Positions 8,442 to 16,796 of a DNA stretch of 64,000 nt are shown here, in pieces. Position 1 is the first letter of the stretch; every line of letters begins with the position of its first letter. The position numbers and the translations under genes are program-made. Under the pieces are notes generated by a model. It saw nothing but the letters and a program-made list of their open reading frames with translations, was not told where the DNA came from and did not search any database. Source of the DNA: Oscillospiraceae bacterium (lineage in GTDB: Bacteria > Bacillota > Clostridia > Oscillospirales > Acutalibacteraceae); NCBI GenBank assembly GCA_015066175.1, contig SVOW01000004.1, forward strand, positions 62,001 to 126,000. The letters are read 5' to 3'.

Positions 8442-9338
8442 ATGGACAAATATTTAATTATCAACGCAGACGATTTTGGTATGTGCAGAGGTGCAAACCT
8501 TGCAGTTATGGAGCTTCTCAAAGCAGGAAAAATCACTTCTTCAACAATTATGGCGCCTTGCGCATGGGCTCCTGAAGCAGCAAAGTTTGCAAACGAAAAC
8601 CCTGAACTTGCAATCGGCGTTCACCTTACAACAACAAGCGAATGGGATAAATACAGATGGGCTCCCGTTAATTCTTCAAACACAGATTCAATGCGTGACG
8701 AAGACGGATTTTTCTACCACGAAAGTGACGATTTTGAAAAGAATTGTGACGTGGAAGAAGTTAAGGGTGAAATTGAAGCACAGATTGCAAGGCTTAAAAA
8801 ATTAGGCCTTACAAATCCTTCACATATGGATAACCACATGGGCTCACTTTACGGAATCGAAACAGGCAGATTTGAAATTTTGCAGGCAACACTTGAAATT
8901 GCAGGTAAATACGGTCTTCCTTTCCGTTTCCCTATGCAGTTTACAGATGCACAGTTTACAAATGATATGCTTGCAATCCACGTGCCGAAAGAGCTTATTG
9001 AACAGTTTATCGGCGGAATGACACAGCTCGGTCAGAGCCTGGGAATTGCAATGCCTGATTTTCTTCTTCCCAGCCATTGGGACGGACCACAGAAAGACAG
9101 CTTTGAAAACTACAGAGAATATATTTACGAATTCTACCGCACATTTGAACCCGGCGTTACAGAAACTTACATTCATCCCTCACTTCCCACAGACGACCTT
9201 AAAGGCACAACAGGCTGCTGGGAAAGACGTGTTTGGGAATACGAACTGTTCAAAGACCCCAAAACAAAACAGCACATTGAATCTCTCGGCATAAAACTTA
9301 TCAACTACCGTGAACTTAAAAAGATGAGAGGATTTTAA
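8442..9338 (+). CDS. ChbG/YdjC-family carbohydrate deacetylase
   Basis: This family removes N-acetyl groups from chito-oligosaccharides and related sugars using a metal centre. The N-terminal YLIINADDFGM motif supplies D11, H61 lies in GVHLTTTSEW, and H128/H132 are in SHMDNHMG, matching the family ligands. Length (298 aa) is normal. There is no signal peptide, so it should act on imported sugars in the cytoplasm. It is the first gene after a consensus promoter, and two secreted proteins follow at 3- and 11-bp spacing, so the three are probably one operon. Diacetylchitobiose-type substrates are inferred from the family. Confidence 0.88.
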   Translation: MDKYLIINADDFGMCRGANLAVMELLKAGKITSSTIMAPCAWAPEAAKFANENPELAIGVHLTTTSEWDKYRWAPVNSSNTDSMRDEDGFFYHESDDFEKNCDVEEVKGEIEAQIARLKKLGLTNPSHMDNHMGSLYGIETGRFEILQATLEIAGKYGLPFRFPMQFTDAQFTNDMLAIHVPKELIEQFIGGMTQLGQSLGIAMPDFLLPSHWDGPQKDSFENYREYIYEFYRTFEPGVTETYIHPSLPTDDLKGTTGCWERRVWEYELFKDPKTKQHIESLGIKLINYRELKKMRGF

Positions 9339-9341
9339 AAG

Positions 9342-10568
9342 ATGAAAAAGAAAATAATTGCTATAGTTCTTTCTGTTGTGATTTGCCTGTCTGTGGGAGC
9401 AGTCGCTCTTGGCAACAGCAAAAAAACTGAAATTGAATATGCACCTTTTTCAGCAGGAAACAGCCTTGAAACAATAAAAGAGTTGGAAGACGGCATGGAT
9501 ATTGCAACTGAAATTGCAGAAGAAGCAGCACAGAATCCTGTGGCTGTAAACGGCTCAGCTCTTGGCTATATTGTTGTTACAGACACAATCCCTGCTGATG
9601 GCAAAACTGATGTTGCAGACGCTTTGCAGGCACTTATTGACGCAAACCCCAACAGGACAATCTATTTCCCTGACGGTGTTTATCTGATAAGCCATCCCAT
9701 TTACACTCCTGCAGACCCGCGAAAGAGCGTTGATTTGCAGCTTTCAAACTATGCCGTAATCAGAGCATCCGCTGATTTTGAAGGCGAAGCACTTGTGATT
9801 CTCGGCGGTAAAGATGCCAAAAACGATACTCACACAGTAGGCAGCAACTATGCCCTTGAAGGCGGTATTCTTGACGGAAGCGGCAAAACAAACGGCGTTG
9901 TTATTGCAGGCGGACGCGAAACTGCTATCAGGCAGGTTTCAATCAAACACACAATAGTTGGCATCCATGTCAAATACGGTGCAAACAGTGGCTCATCTGA
10001 CGCAGACATAAACGATGTGAATATTATCGGCACAGGTGGCACAAACTCAATCGGCGTTATTGTGGAAGGATGGGATAATACATTCACCAATATGCGAATC
10101 GGCAATGTTTTCATCGGATTTTACGTTAAAACTTCTGCAAACTGCCTTACAAATATTCACCCCCTTTATTATTCAGACTATACTGACTACGAAAACAGTG
10201 CAGGCTTCTATGATGAGGGCGGAAACAATATTTACAACTTCTGCTACAGCGACCAGTTTGCAAATGCTTTTGTAACAACGGGCAATGTGTCTTCAGTTTA
10301 TGACAATTGCTTCTGCTACTGGTATTCTGAAGCAGGTCATATGGAAGTTGCATTCAAGGCAGACAAATTCAATTCAGTTGTTGATAATCTCCGTTGCGGA
10401 TTCAGATATGACACGAGAGATAACAACCACGTTCTCATAACTGAAAAATCAGGCGGAACAGGGGAGTTCGATACTGTTCTTGTGGAAAATCACAAGGTTA
10501 AATCAAGTACTCACAATCTTTATAAAGAGGGAAGCATTTATAGCTTCTTTGCAAAATTATTTGCATGA
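9342..10568 (+). CDS. Secreted right-handed beta-helix protein (pectate-lyase-superfamily fold)
   Basis: The N terminus (MKKKIIAIVLSVVICLSVG) is a Sec signal peptide. The segment from about residue 85, with DTIPADGKTDVADALQALI and RTIYFPDGVYLIS, is the typical entry to a pectate-lyase-superfamily beta helix, as found in polysaccharide lyases, GH28-like enzymes and phage depolymerases. Repeated short strands with N, G and D turns continue to the end. No catalytic triad could be assigned, so a lyase, hydrolase or binding role is open. The protein ends in a short aromatic tail (YSFFAKLFA) like those of several other secreted proteins here. It lies 3 bp after the deacetylase and is likely co-transcribed. 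Confidence 0.7.
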   Translation: MKKKIIAIVLSVVICLSVGAVALGNSKKTEIEYAPFSAGNSLETIKELEDGMDIATEIAEEAAQNPVAVNGSALGYIVVTDTIPADGKTDVADALQALIDANPNRTIYFPDGVYLISHPIYTPADPRKSVDLQLSNYAVIRASADFEGEALVILGGKDAKNDTHTVGSNYALEGGILDGSGKTNGVVIAGGRETAIRQVSIKHTIVGIHVKYGANSGSSDADINDVNIIGTGGTNSIGVIVEGWDNTFTNMRIGNVFIGFYVKTSANCLTNIHPLYYSDYTDYENSAGFYDEGGNNIYNFCYSDQFANAFVTTGNVSSVYDNCFCYWYSEAGHMEVAFKADKFNSVVDNLRCGFRYDTRDNNHVLITEKSGGTGEFDTVLVENHKVKSSTHNLYKEGSIYSFFAKLFA

Positions 10569-10579
10569 GGTAAAATGAA

Positions 10580-11980
10580 ATGAAAAAAATATTATGCGTT
10601 CTGTTATCTGTTATTCTGATTTTTTCTGTTTTTTCAGTTGCAGTAAATGCAGAAAAAGTAACATACGAAGAATGGCAGGAATATTATGCAACCTGCGATA
10701 ACACACAAATCATTCTCACTCCCGGCGAAGACGAAACGCAGATGAATTTCTGCTGGCATTCAGTGCGTGACGGTGACATTTCAAAACCTGTTGTAAGGCT
10801 CAGCAAAAATGAAGATATGAGCAAATACACAGAATTCAAAGGTTATTCAACTTTTTCAGACCTTGCTGAGCAGAGAGTGAATAACGTAACTGCAACAGGT
10901 CTTGAAGAAAACACAACTTATTTCTACACCTACGGCACAGCGAAAGTGCAGAGCGAGGTTGAAACTTTCAGCACAAATTCTTTTGACAGCTTCAAATTCC
11001 TTTATATCAGCGATGCACAGCCAAGCTACAAAGATGATCTGACAGAGCGTGCGTTTAAGTGGAACAGAACTCTTGAAGCAGCGTTTACTGCAAACGATGA
11101 TATCAGCTTTATCGTGAATGCAGGCGACGTTACAAACTACGGCAAGCCTACAGAAGAATGGACTGCAGTTTTGTCACCTGAATATCTGCGCTCATATCCT
11201 ATGGCTGCAACTCAGGGCAACCACGATAAAAAGGGCACAACATATAAATATTATTTCAATAACCCCAATGTTTATCTTGGTGTTGCACCTACAGTTTACG
11301 GCAACGGTTATTACTTCACATACGGTGACGTGCTTTTTGTGATGATTAACTCCATGAAGATAAATATCTTTGATAATTACAATTTAATCAAAAAAGCAGT
11401 TGAAGAAAACCCCGATACAAAATGGCGTGTTGCAGTGATGCACTACGATGTTTACGGCACAGGTCACCATGCAATTCAGGACGATGTTGTTGCGGCAAAA
11501 AGGTCAATTGTGCCTGTGCTTGAAAGCTACGATTTCGACGTTGCGCTTACAGGTCACGACCATATTTACGGCAGGTCATATTTTATGAAAGACGATAAGG
11601 TTGTGGAAACAGCAGGCTATGAAAACGGTGCAGTGACAGACCCTGAAGGCATTATCTATTTCACCCAGACAGCATCTTCAGGCAACACAAGAGCAGAAAC
11701 TTACGATTTTGAATGGCTGGGCAAAACTGTCCTTTCAGAAAACGATTGCTATTCAACAATTGAAATCACAAAAGACGGACAGTTAAAGCTTGTTTCCGTT
11801 GATTCTGTAACAGGCGAAACAATCGACACTTTCACAATTACCAAAACTGACTTTACAGTAAAAGAAGAAAAGATGGAATTCGGATATATCGGCGAAATGC
11901 TCAGACCTCTTATGGGTGAATTTTTTGTGATTTACGAAGTGTTCTATAAAATATTTGATTTCTTCTATATCTTTAATTAA
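10580..11980 (+). CDS. Secreted metallophosphoesterase, purple acid phosphatase type
   Basis: A signal peptide (MKKILCVLLSVILIFSVFSV) is followed by a fibronectin-like N-terminal domain (residues about 35-130, with a TATGLEENTTYFYTYG turn) and a calcineurin-like metallophosphoesterase domain. Metal-binding motifs are YISDAQ, NAGDVTNYG, ATQGNHDKKG, VMHYD and LTGHDHIYGR. The first motif reads DAQ where most enzymes have DxH, a change also common in purple-acid-phosphatase relatives. The C terminus is a hydrophobic aromatic tail (EVFYKIFDFFYIFN), possibly a membrane-associating helix. It probably releases phosphate from extracellular phosphomonoesters or phosphorylated glycans. It is the last gene of its operon and ends at a strong terminator. 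Confidence 0.82.
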   Translation: MKKILCVLLSVILIFSVFSVAVNAEKVTYEEWQEYYATCDNTQIILTPGEDETQMNFCWHSVRDGDISKPVVRLSKNEDMSKYTEFKGYSTFSDLAEQRVNNVTATGLEENTTYFYTYGTAKVQSEVETFSTNSFDSFKFLYISDAQPSYKDDLTERAFKWNRTLEAAFTANDDISFIVNAGDVTNYGKPTEEWTAVLSPEYLRSYPMAATQGNHDKKGTTYKYYFNNPNVYLGVAPTVYGNGYYFTYGDVLFVMINSMKINIFDNYNLIKKAVEENPDTKWRVAVMHYDVYGTGHHAIQDDVVAAKRSIVPVLESYDFDVALTGHDHIYGRSYFMKDDKVVETAGYENGAVTDPEGIIYFTQTASSGNTRAETYDFEWLGKTVLSENDCYSTIEITKDGQLKLVSVDSVTGETIDTFTITKTDFTVKEEKMEFGYIGEMLRPLMGEFFVIYEVFYKIFDFFYIFN

Positions 11981-11994
11981 CAGGCAATAAAAAT

Positions 11995-12030
11995 CTCCCC
12001 TTGAGAAATAATCTCAAGGGGAGTGATTTT
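11995..12030. terminator. Bidirectional terminator between convergent genes
   Basis: CTCCCCTTGAGA (11995-12006) pairs perfectly with TCTCAAGGGGAG (12012-12023). T-rich runs follow on both strands, serving the phosphoesterase (+) and the MFS gene (-). Confidence 0.88.
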
Positions 12031-12039
12031 TGTTTTTTA

Positions 12040-13428
12040 TTATTCCTCTTCTTCTTCGTATTCTTCTTCAACTTTTTTAGTGATTGAATCGAATGCCTTT
12101 TTCTTCAAAAGGATAACAAGGGGAACGAAAACAAGTATTGCAACTACTGCTGCAAAAAGGAACATACTTGTTGACGGAACAAGTTTTTCAACACCGTATT
12201 CTTCAATTGTGATGTTTGAAATACGGCAGGCGATATCGCCGATTTTCGGACCTACAACCATAGGAATAAGCACAGCGAAAATCATTCTTATACCCTGGAA
12301 AAGACCGATTTTATCCTGCGGAATAAAGTCGCGTACTGCAGCACTTAACTGAACCTGGAGAACGATATATCCGATTGCAGTGGGTGCAACGCCGATGAAA
12401 ACCAAAATAACATTTGTTGAAGTTGAAAGCAAAAACAGACCAAGAACAAAAAGTGCAGTTGCAGGAAGGAAAGACATAATTTTGTTTTTGCCGCCGACTT
12501 TAAGGAGATAAACTGTGCCTGCAACGAGTGCTGCGATTGAAATAACAGCAGTGATAATTGTTTTTGCATCAAGCACAAGGTCAGCAAAAACAACTTCGCC
12601 AAGGTAAACAAAAAGGTAGGGGAAGAAAACCTGAACTGCAATGTTGTAAAGGCCTACTGCAGCAAGTGCAAGATAAAGGTTTGCGTTTTTCTTCACAACT
12701 GAAGGTCTGAAGCCGTAGAAAAGGTCTGCCCAGTAGTTTGAGTTTGTTTTTTCGCCTTTGATCTGCGGTTCTTCAAGAGTAAACAAGCCCATAATACCGC
12801 AAGCGGTAACAACTAATCCAAGACCGATGAAAAATACTTTATATGAAATAGTTCCGTTCTGTGCGAAGCTGCCTACGCCCATAACTGCAAGCATTGAAAT
12901 AACGCCGATAAACATAAGAGCAGTTTCAACTTTAGGACGTGTGGAAGGTGTTGTAACGTCAGTTACCCATGAGTTGAAAGCGGAGTCGTTACTTGTTGAA
13001 CCCATGAATGTCATAATCATATCCATAATTATAACTGACCATATAGCAAAAGTGAGAATTTTCACGTCGTCAGAGAAACCGAAAACTTTTGCGATGTTTT
13101 CTTTTGTTATAAAGCCGAAAGATGCTGTGATAATACCCCATAATGTGTAACCCAGAGAAATGAAAATTTTACGTCTTTTTATCTTTTCGCTGAGTGTGCC
13201 CATAATGAAAGTGGTAACAACTGCAGTAATGGCGGAAAGTGAAACCATATTACTGATTGCTGTTGTGGGAGCCATAACACTTGCTAAAACTTCTTCTGAA
13301 GCGCCTGAATAAACAGAGCCGTAAAGGAATGTGTTAAAATAGATATTTTCAAGATTCCAGGCAACACCGCCCATGAAGCTGAAAAGCAGAATGTTCAGCC
13401 ATAATCTTTTGCTGAGTTTGTTTTCCAT
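12040..13428 (-). CDS. MFS (GPH-like) transporter
   Basis: About twelve hydrophobic segments with a charged central loop (LEEPQIKGEKTNSNY) identify a major-facilitator transporter similar to glycoside-pentoside-hexuronide symporters. The loop LSEKIKRRKIFISLGY between early helices is the usual basic MFS loop. The C terminus is a run of acidic residues. The start was moved to ATG 13428, which has GGAGGC 8 bp upstream, rather than the upstream in-frame ATG inside the glycosidase end. It lies 13 bp after the beta-propeller glycosidase, so the pair looks like an uptake-and-cleavage unit for an oligosaccharide. The transporter fragment at the window start belongs to the same broad type. Confidence 0.8.
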   Translation of the reverse strand: MENKLSKRLWLNILLFSFMGGVAWNLENIYFNTFLYGSVYSGASEEVLASVMAPTTAISNMVSLSAITAVVTTFIMGTLSEKIKRRKIFISLGYTLWGIITASFGFITKENIAKVFGFSDDVKILTFAIWSVIIMDMIMTFMGSTSNDSAFNSWVTDVTTPSTRPKVETALMFIGVISMLAVMGVGSFAQNGTISYKVFFIGLGLVVTACGIMGLFTLEEPQIKGEKTNSNYWADLFYGFRPSVVKKNANLYLALAAVGLYNIAVQVFFPYLFVYLGEVVFADLVLDAKTIITAVISIAALVAGTVYLLKVGGKNKIMSFLPATALFVLGLFLLSTSTNVILVFIGVAPTAIGYIVLQVQLSAAVRDFIPQDKIGLFQGIRMIFAVLIPMVVGPKIGDIACRISNITIEEYGVEKLVPSTSMFLFAAVVAILVFVPLVILLKKKAFDSITKKVEEEYEEEEE

Positions 13429-13441
13429 GTTTTTGCCTCCT

Positions 13442-14401
13442 TTATATATGTGCCACTGCAAAACCAATGCATTCGCGGCCGCGGATAGGGTCAGAAATGT
13501 CTCTCGCGTTGAAATAAAGCCGTAAAGTGTTGCCCTGTTTTACAAGGTGGCTTGCATAAACAAATTGTTTCATCCAATCTTTGCCGTTGACTGTTTTCGG
13601 TTCAATGAGCATTTTTCTGAATGTGAAGTTGAGTCCGTCAGAAGAAGTCATCATAAATATTGCAGAATGGCTTTTGCCGTCTTTTTCATAAATTCCGTTC
13701 TGCACACCCACGTAGCCGTCTTTCAGCTTGTAAACTTTAAGACAACCGCTGCAAAGATTCAGGTAGGGGTTATTTTTGTCAGGAGAAATAAAGGGTTTGT
13801 CTGCACTTGTGTAGCCGTATGTAATGTTTTCGCTTTCGGCATAACTTATATAAGTGGGCTCGCAGAATTTGCAGTCGTCAATATAAGTCATTCCGCAGGA
13901 ATAATAAAGGCGGTTTTTGCCTTCTTCCTGAATAAGAAAGGGGTTTGAAAGTGCAGTGCCACGGTGGCTTATTTCGTAATCTTTTGTGTGGGCAATAACC
14001 TTTTTGGGCGTTGTCCAGTTTTTAAGGTCTTTACTTTCTGTTACGAAAATTTCAGATTTCCATCTGACTAAATTCACCACATTCAGTGCATTTGCAAAAA
14101 GTGAACGTGTTCTTTCGTAAAAAAGATAATATGTGCCGTCGATATAATTTATATTCGGTCGCATAGCTCTTTTAAGAATTTTCACAGGTTTTCTGAAACT
14201 GATGCCGTCGTCACTTGTGGCGTGATACACACCAAAATTAGTGTGGAAAAACATATGCCATTTTTTATCGTGACAGTTGTCAGGGGTAAGCAGCGACGGG
14301 TCTGCAGTGATAAAAGTGCCGTCAAAGGGCTTAATTACAGGGCTTTCGTCGCTTACGCTGAATTCAGCATCGAGTAACTGTTGAATTGTAAGGTTTTGCA
14401 T
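13442..14401 (-). CDS. Five-bladed beta-propeller glycosidase-like protein (GH43/GH130-like)
   Basis: The sequence shows repeated blade-type segments such as TADPSLLTPDN, MFFHTNFGVYHATSDDG, DGTYYLFYERT, RLYYSCG and SAIFMMTSSDGLNF. These are typical of the five-bladed propeller clan that includes GH43, GH32/68 and GH130 enzymes. There is no signal peptide, so it would act in the cytoplasm on an imported sugar, either as a hydrolase or as a phosphorylase. The exact family and catalytic residues could not be fixed by eye. It is the first gene of a two-gene unit with the MFS transporter. Confidence 0.62.
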   Translation of the reverse strand: MQNLTIQQLLDAEFSVSDESPVIKPFDGTFITADPSLLTPDNCHDKKWHMFFHTNFGVYHATSDDGISFRKPVKILKRAMRPNINYIDGTYYLFYERTRSLFANALNVVNLVRWKSEIFVTESKDLKNWTTPKKVIAHTKDYEISHRGTALSNPFLIQEEGKNRLYYSCGMTYIDDCKFCEPTYISYAESENITYGYTSADKPFISPDKNNPYLNLCSGCLKVYKLKDGYVGVQNGIYEKDGKSHSAIFMMTSSDGLNFTFRKMLIEPKTVNGKDWMKQFVYASHLVKQGNTLRLYFNARDISDPIRGRECIGFAVAHI

Positions 14402-14431
14402 AATATACCTCTTATTTGATTTAATCGCCTA

Positions 14432-14460
14432 ATTATAACATAATATTGAATATAAAACAA
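14432..14460 (-). promoter_or_regulatory. Promoter of the glycosidase-MFS unit
   Basis: Minus-strand TTGTTT (14460-14455), 17-bp spacer, TATAAT (14437-14432). Confidence 0.55.
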
Positions 14461-14476
14461 CCGATAAAATAAAATT

Positions 14477-14503
14477 TGCCGTCATTCACAAAGAACAACG
14501 GCA
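14477..14503 (-). terminator. Terminator of the PHP gene
   Basis: TGCCGT (14477-14482) pairs with ACGGCA (14498-14503); on the minus strand it is followed by AATTTTATTTTATC. Confidence 0.65.
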
Positions 14504-14526
14504 TAATTTTATTTTGTTATTTGAAA

Positions 14527-15951
14527 TCAGAACCACCAATATGTTCCCCAAAGGAAATATCTTATAAGAGCCATAATCGGTGTCCAACCGAGAAGCACGT
14601 TTGCTGTGTCGGCAAGGAAACGCAGAAATTCAGGCACATCATTTGTGGGTACGATAAGGGGTTTTTCAATTTCTTCGCCCTCTGCAGTTATGGGAAAAGC
14701 CTGTGAATAAAGGATTCCGCCGGGGCCTGTAAGAGTGAAACGCACATAGCAACCTAATTTGTCTTCGTATGCGTTAAGGTCAAGGTAAGTAAGGTTTTCG
14801 CCTTCTGCGATGATTTCACCATCAGAATACCAACGCACATAATTGAAATTATCAGCGTTGAAAGAAATTGTATCACTTTTCTGATTTACATCAAGTACAG
14901 AAACGAAAGGTGTTTCAAATTCTTCTCCGTTGAATTCTTCTCCAAGGTCGGCTCTTGCATAATGTGAGCAGGCAAAAAATGCACCTGTTTCCATGCTTGT
15001 TCTCAGTGCTTCGTTTGTAAGCTCAGGCATAAGCATATATGTGTAGTTACGGTTATACTGGTCAATCTTATGCCCGTCAGAGAACGTAAAAGCAAAAACA
15101 TTTCTGCCGTGGGGGATTGTAAGTTTAAGGATATTATCCCAGAGAATATAGTCGTAAATTGTGTGGTTGTTAACACCGCTGTTTACGTCCATACCAACAC
15201 AAGAGGGATTATCAAGGAATACATTTGCAAATTTGTTCGCGTAATAAGGCTCACTTGCCCTTGTGATGTCGTATTCAGAGCCTACATATTCACCAACGTG
15301 GTCAAGGAAGGTGATGCCGCCTGCTTCGCCGACTTTTTCAACAACAGTTTCATAGTCGCCGTAAACGCCCATTCTTGCCTGACCGTATTCTTCTCCCGGA
15401 CGCATAAAGAAACCGTTTACGTGGCAGTCGTTGATAGGCGTTGCACCGTTAAGCTCTGCAGAGCCGATAACTTCAAGCATAGGCTGCGGTGTGCCGTCAG
15501 CATTTGTTCTGCCAACACCTGCTAAAATTTCCGCACGTCTTTCGTCAGTGAGAATGTCAACATTGCCCATCTTTGTGTTGCCGAATTTGAAAAGACGGTA
15601 AATTGGGACAGTTGTGGGAATTTCATTCCATGGCACGCCGATAACAGCGTGGTCAGAAATTGCAAGAATATCGTAGCCCAGCTCATAATGTTTTTCAACG
15701 CTTTCTGCAATTGTAGGCACTGCGTCGGAAGCGTTTGTGTGGCTGTGGAGTGATGCTTTGTAAGCATGCCATTTGCCCCACTGCACGTCTTTATATGGGT
15801 TTTCAATTGTATAATTTTTTTCGCCCTGCACATCGCGGGGAACAAAATCTACTTTCTTTTCAGTAAGTGTGGAAGCAGATGCGCCTGCTGTGAAAACACC
15901 CATAGCCATCACAGCAACAAGGATAACCGAAATGAATTTTCTGAATTTCAT
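14527..15951 (-). CDS. Secreted PHP-domain metal-dependent phosphoesterase
   Basis: PHP domains bind two or three metals and hydrolyse phosphoesters. Motif 1 is seen as H69-S-H71-TNAS-D76 and motif 2 as ISD100-H101. A clear Sec signal (MKFRKFISVILVAVMAMGVF, ending in AGASAS) precedes it, so this member is exported, which is less common for the family. A C-terminal region after about residue 370 looks like an Ig-like beta domain, and the protein ends in a strongly hydrophobic aromatic tail (MALIRYFLWGTYWWF) that may hold it in the membrane. Its ribosome binding site (GGAGG) is embedded in the end of the 36-aa ORF just upstream, implying translational coupling. Substrate unknown. Confidence 0.8.
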   Translation of the reverse strand: MKFRKFISVILVAVMAMGVFTAGASASTLTEKKVDFVPRDVQGEKNYTIENPYKDVQWGKWHAYKASLHSHTNASDAVPTIAESVEKHYELGYDILAISDHAVIGVPWNEIPTTVPIYRLFKFGNTKMGNVDILTDERRAEILAGVGRTNADGTPQPMLEVIGSAELNGATPINDCHVNGFFMRPGEEYGQARMGVYGDYETVVEKVGEAGGITFLDHVGEYVGSEYDITRASEPYYANKFANVFLDNPSCVGMDVNSGVNNHTIYDYILWDNILKLTIPHGRNVFAFTFSDGHKIDQYNRNYTYMLMPELTNEALRTSMETGAFFACSHYARADLGEEFNGEEFETPFVSVLDVNQKSDTISFNADNFNYVRWYSDGEIIAEGENLTYLDLNAYEDKLGCYVRFTLTGPGGILYSQAFPITAEGEEIEKPLIVPTNDVPEFLRFLADTANVLLGWTPIMALIRYFLWGTYWWF

Positions 15952-15956
15952 AATTT

Positions 15957-16067
15957 TCAGCCTCCTATTCCCAGATTCGTGAAAAATTCAATCAATGCCA
16001 CCGTGGCATCGTAAAGGAAAAAGTTGATTTGTGCAATCAGGTCTCTCATAAAACCGTTGAAATCCAT
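15957..16067 (-). CDS. 36-aa small hydrophobic protein upstream of the PHP gene
   Basis: A short ORF starts with ATG at 16067 behind an AAAGGAGCG site and ends with TGA at 15957, five bases before the PHP start. The product begins MDFNGFMRDLIAQINFF and ends ALIEFFTNLGIGG. It is amphipathic with many F, I and L on one face, and resembles the aromatic tails found at the ends of neighbouring secreted proteins. It is probably a membrane-associated small protein or a leader peptide whose translation sets ribosome loading on the PHP gene. The promoter, RBS and coupling support translation, but no homology can be claimed. Confidence 0.6.
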   Translation of the reverse strand: MDFNGFMRDLIAQINFFLYDATVALIEFFTNLGIGG

Positions 16068-16111
16068 AAAAATCGCTCCTTTTTATAAAAATGGGGGAGT
16101 GCTGCAATTTC

Positions 16112-16140
16112 ATTATATATCAACAAAATCAATTTGTAAA
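16112..16140 (-). promoter_or_regulatory. Promoter of the small ORF-PHP operon
   Basis: Minus-strand TTTACA (16140-16135), 17-bp spacer, TATAAT (16117-16112). The -35 lies at the edge of the 60-bp tandem repeats. Confidence 0.6.
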
Positions 16141-16384
16141 TATTTTATGCTATCACTGATGTAAAATTTTATAATAATTGCAGGTATAACGCCCATAGCA
16201 AGTTTTGTGCTATCACTGATGTAAAATTTTATAATAATTGCAGGTATAACGCCTATAGCAAGTTTTGTGCTATCACTGATGTAAAAATTTATAATAAATT
16301 GCAAACGCAATGCCCATAGTAAGATTTTTCAACTATCACTGACATAATTTTTTATAATAGTCCACAAGTGTAATGCCTATAGTA
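16141..16384. repeat. Tandem repeat, about 60-bp period, four copies
   Basis: Four consecutive units begin near 16141, 16201, 16261 and 16322. Units 1 and 2 are almost identical over 60 bp; units 3 and 4 diverge and grow to 61-63 bp. Each contains CTATCACTGATGTAAAA, then an AT-rich TTTATAATAATTG segment, then GTATAACGCCCATAGCAAG. The AT-rich core resembles the palindromic junction of the adjacent cassette array. A minus-strand ORF across it simply follows the 20-codon period and is not a gene. Confidence 0.9.
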
Positions 16385-16422
16385 AGATTTCAAATTTATA
16401 ATTTATCGGGATGTTAATTCGG

Positions 16423-16574
16423 CTTCTCCTTGAGGAGAAGCTGTCACCGCAAGGTGACTGATGAGGTGCAGAAAACGCAGTTTTCGTATTTTTACTTTGG
16501 TTTACTTAAATTCTTACCTTTCCACCTCATCCGAGTTTTGCGTTGCAAAACCCACCTTCCCCTTGAGGGGAAGG
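16423..16574. repeat. Hairpin cassette (type 1) with GNRA-like loop
   Basis: Successive stems are CTTCTCC-TTGA-GGAGAAG (16423-16440), GTCACC-GCAA-GGTGAC (16442-16457), GTTTTGC/GCAAAAC (16536-16552) and CCTTCCCC-TTGA-GGGGAAGG (16555-16574). A diverged copy at 27220-27340 keeps the same stems through paired base changes. Confidence 0.8.
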
Positions 16575-16592
16575 CTTGGCAGACATTTCGAC

Positions 16593-16796
16593 AAATTATA
16601 ATTTATCGGGATGTTCAATTTAGTATTGTAGGGCTCGGCGTTCCCGACGAGCCTTGTAAAAATAATATATAAAACCAACGGCAACAACGTAGGGGAGCCG
16701 TTTCGGCTCCCGCGAAATTTCATCATAGTTCATGGCGGGACGGGAGACCCGTCCCCTACGATACAACCGCAAATATACGACAAATTATAATTTATC
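16593..16796. repeat. Cassette 2, inverted copy of 26995-27195
   Basis: The whole segment, junctions included, is present as a reverse complement at 26995-27195 with only about half a dozen differences by eye. The two copies flank the GH92-to-GH2 region of roughly 10 kb. Confidence 0.88.

Noticed and set aside
16113-16310. 65-codon minus-strand ORF with a 20-residue repeat
   Set aside because: It only reads through the 60-bp tandem repeat, has no ribosome binding site, and diverges with the DNA repeat.
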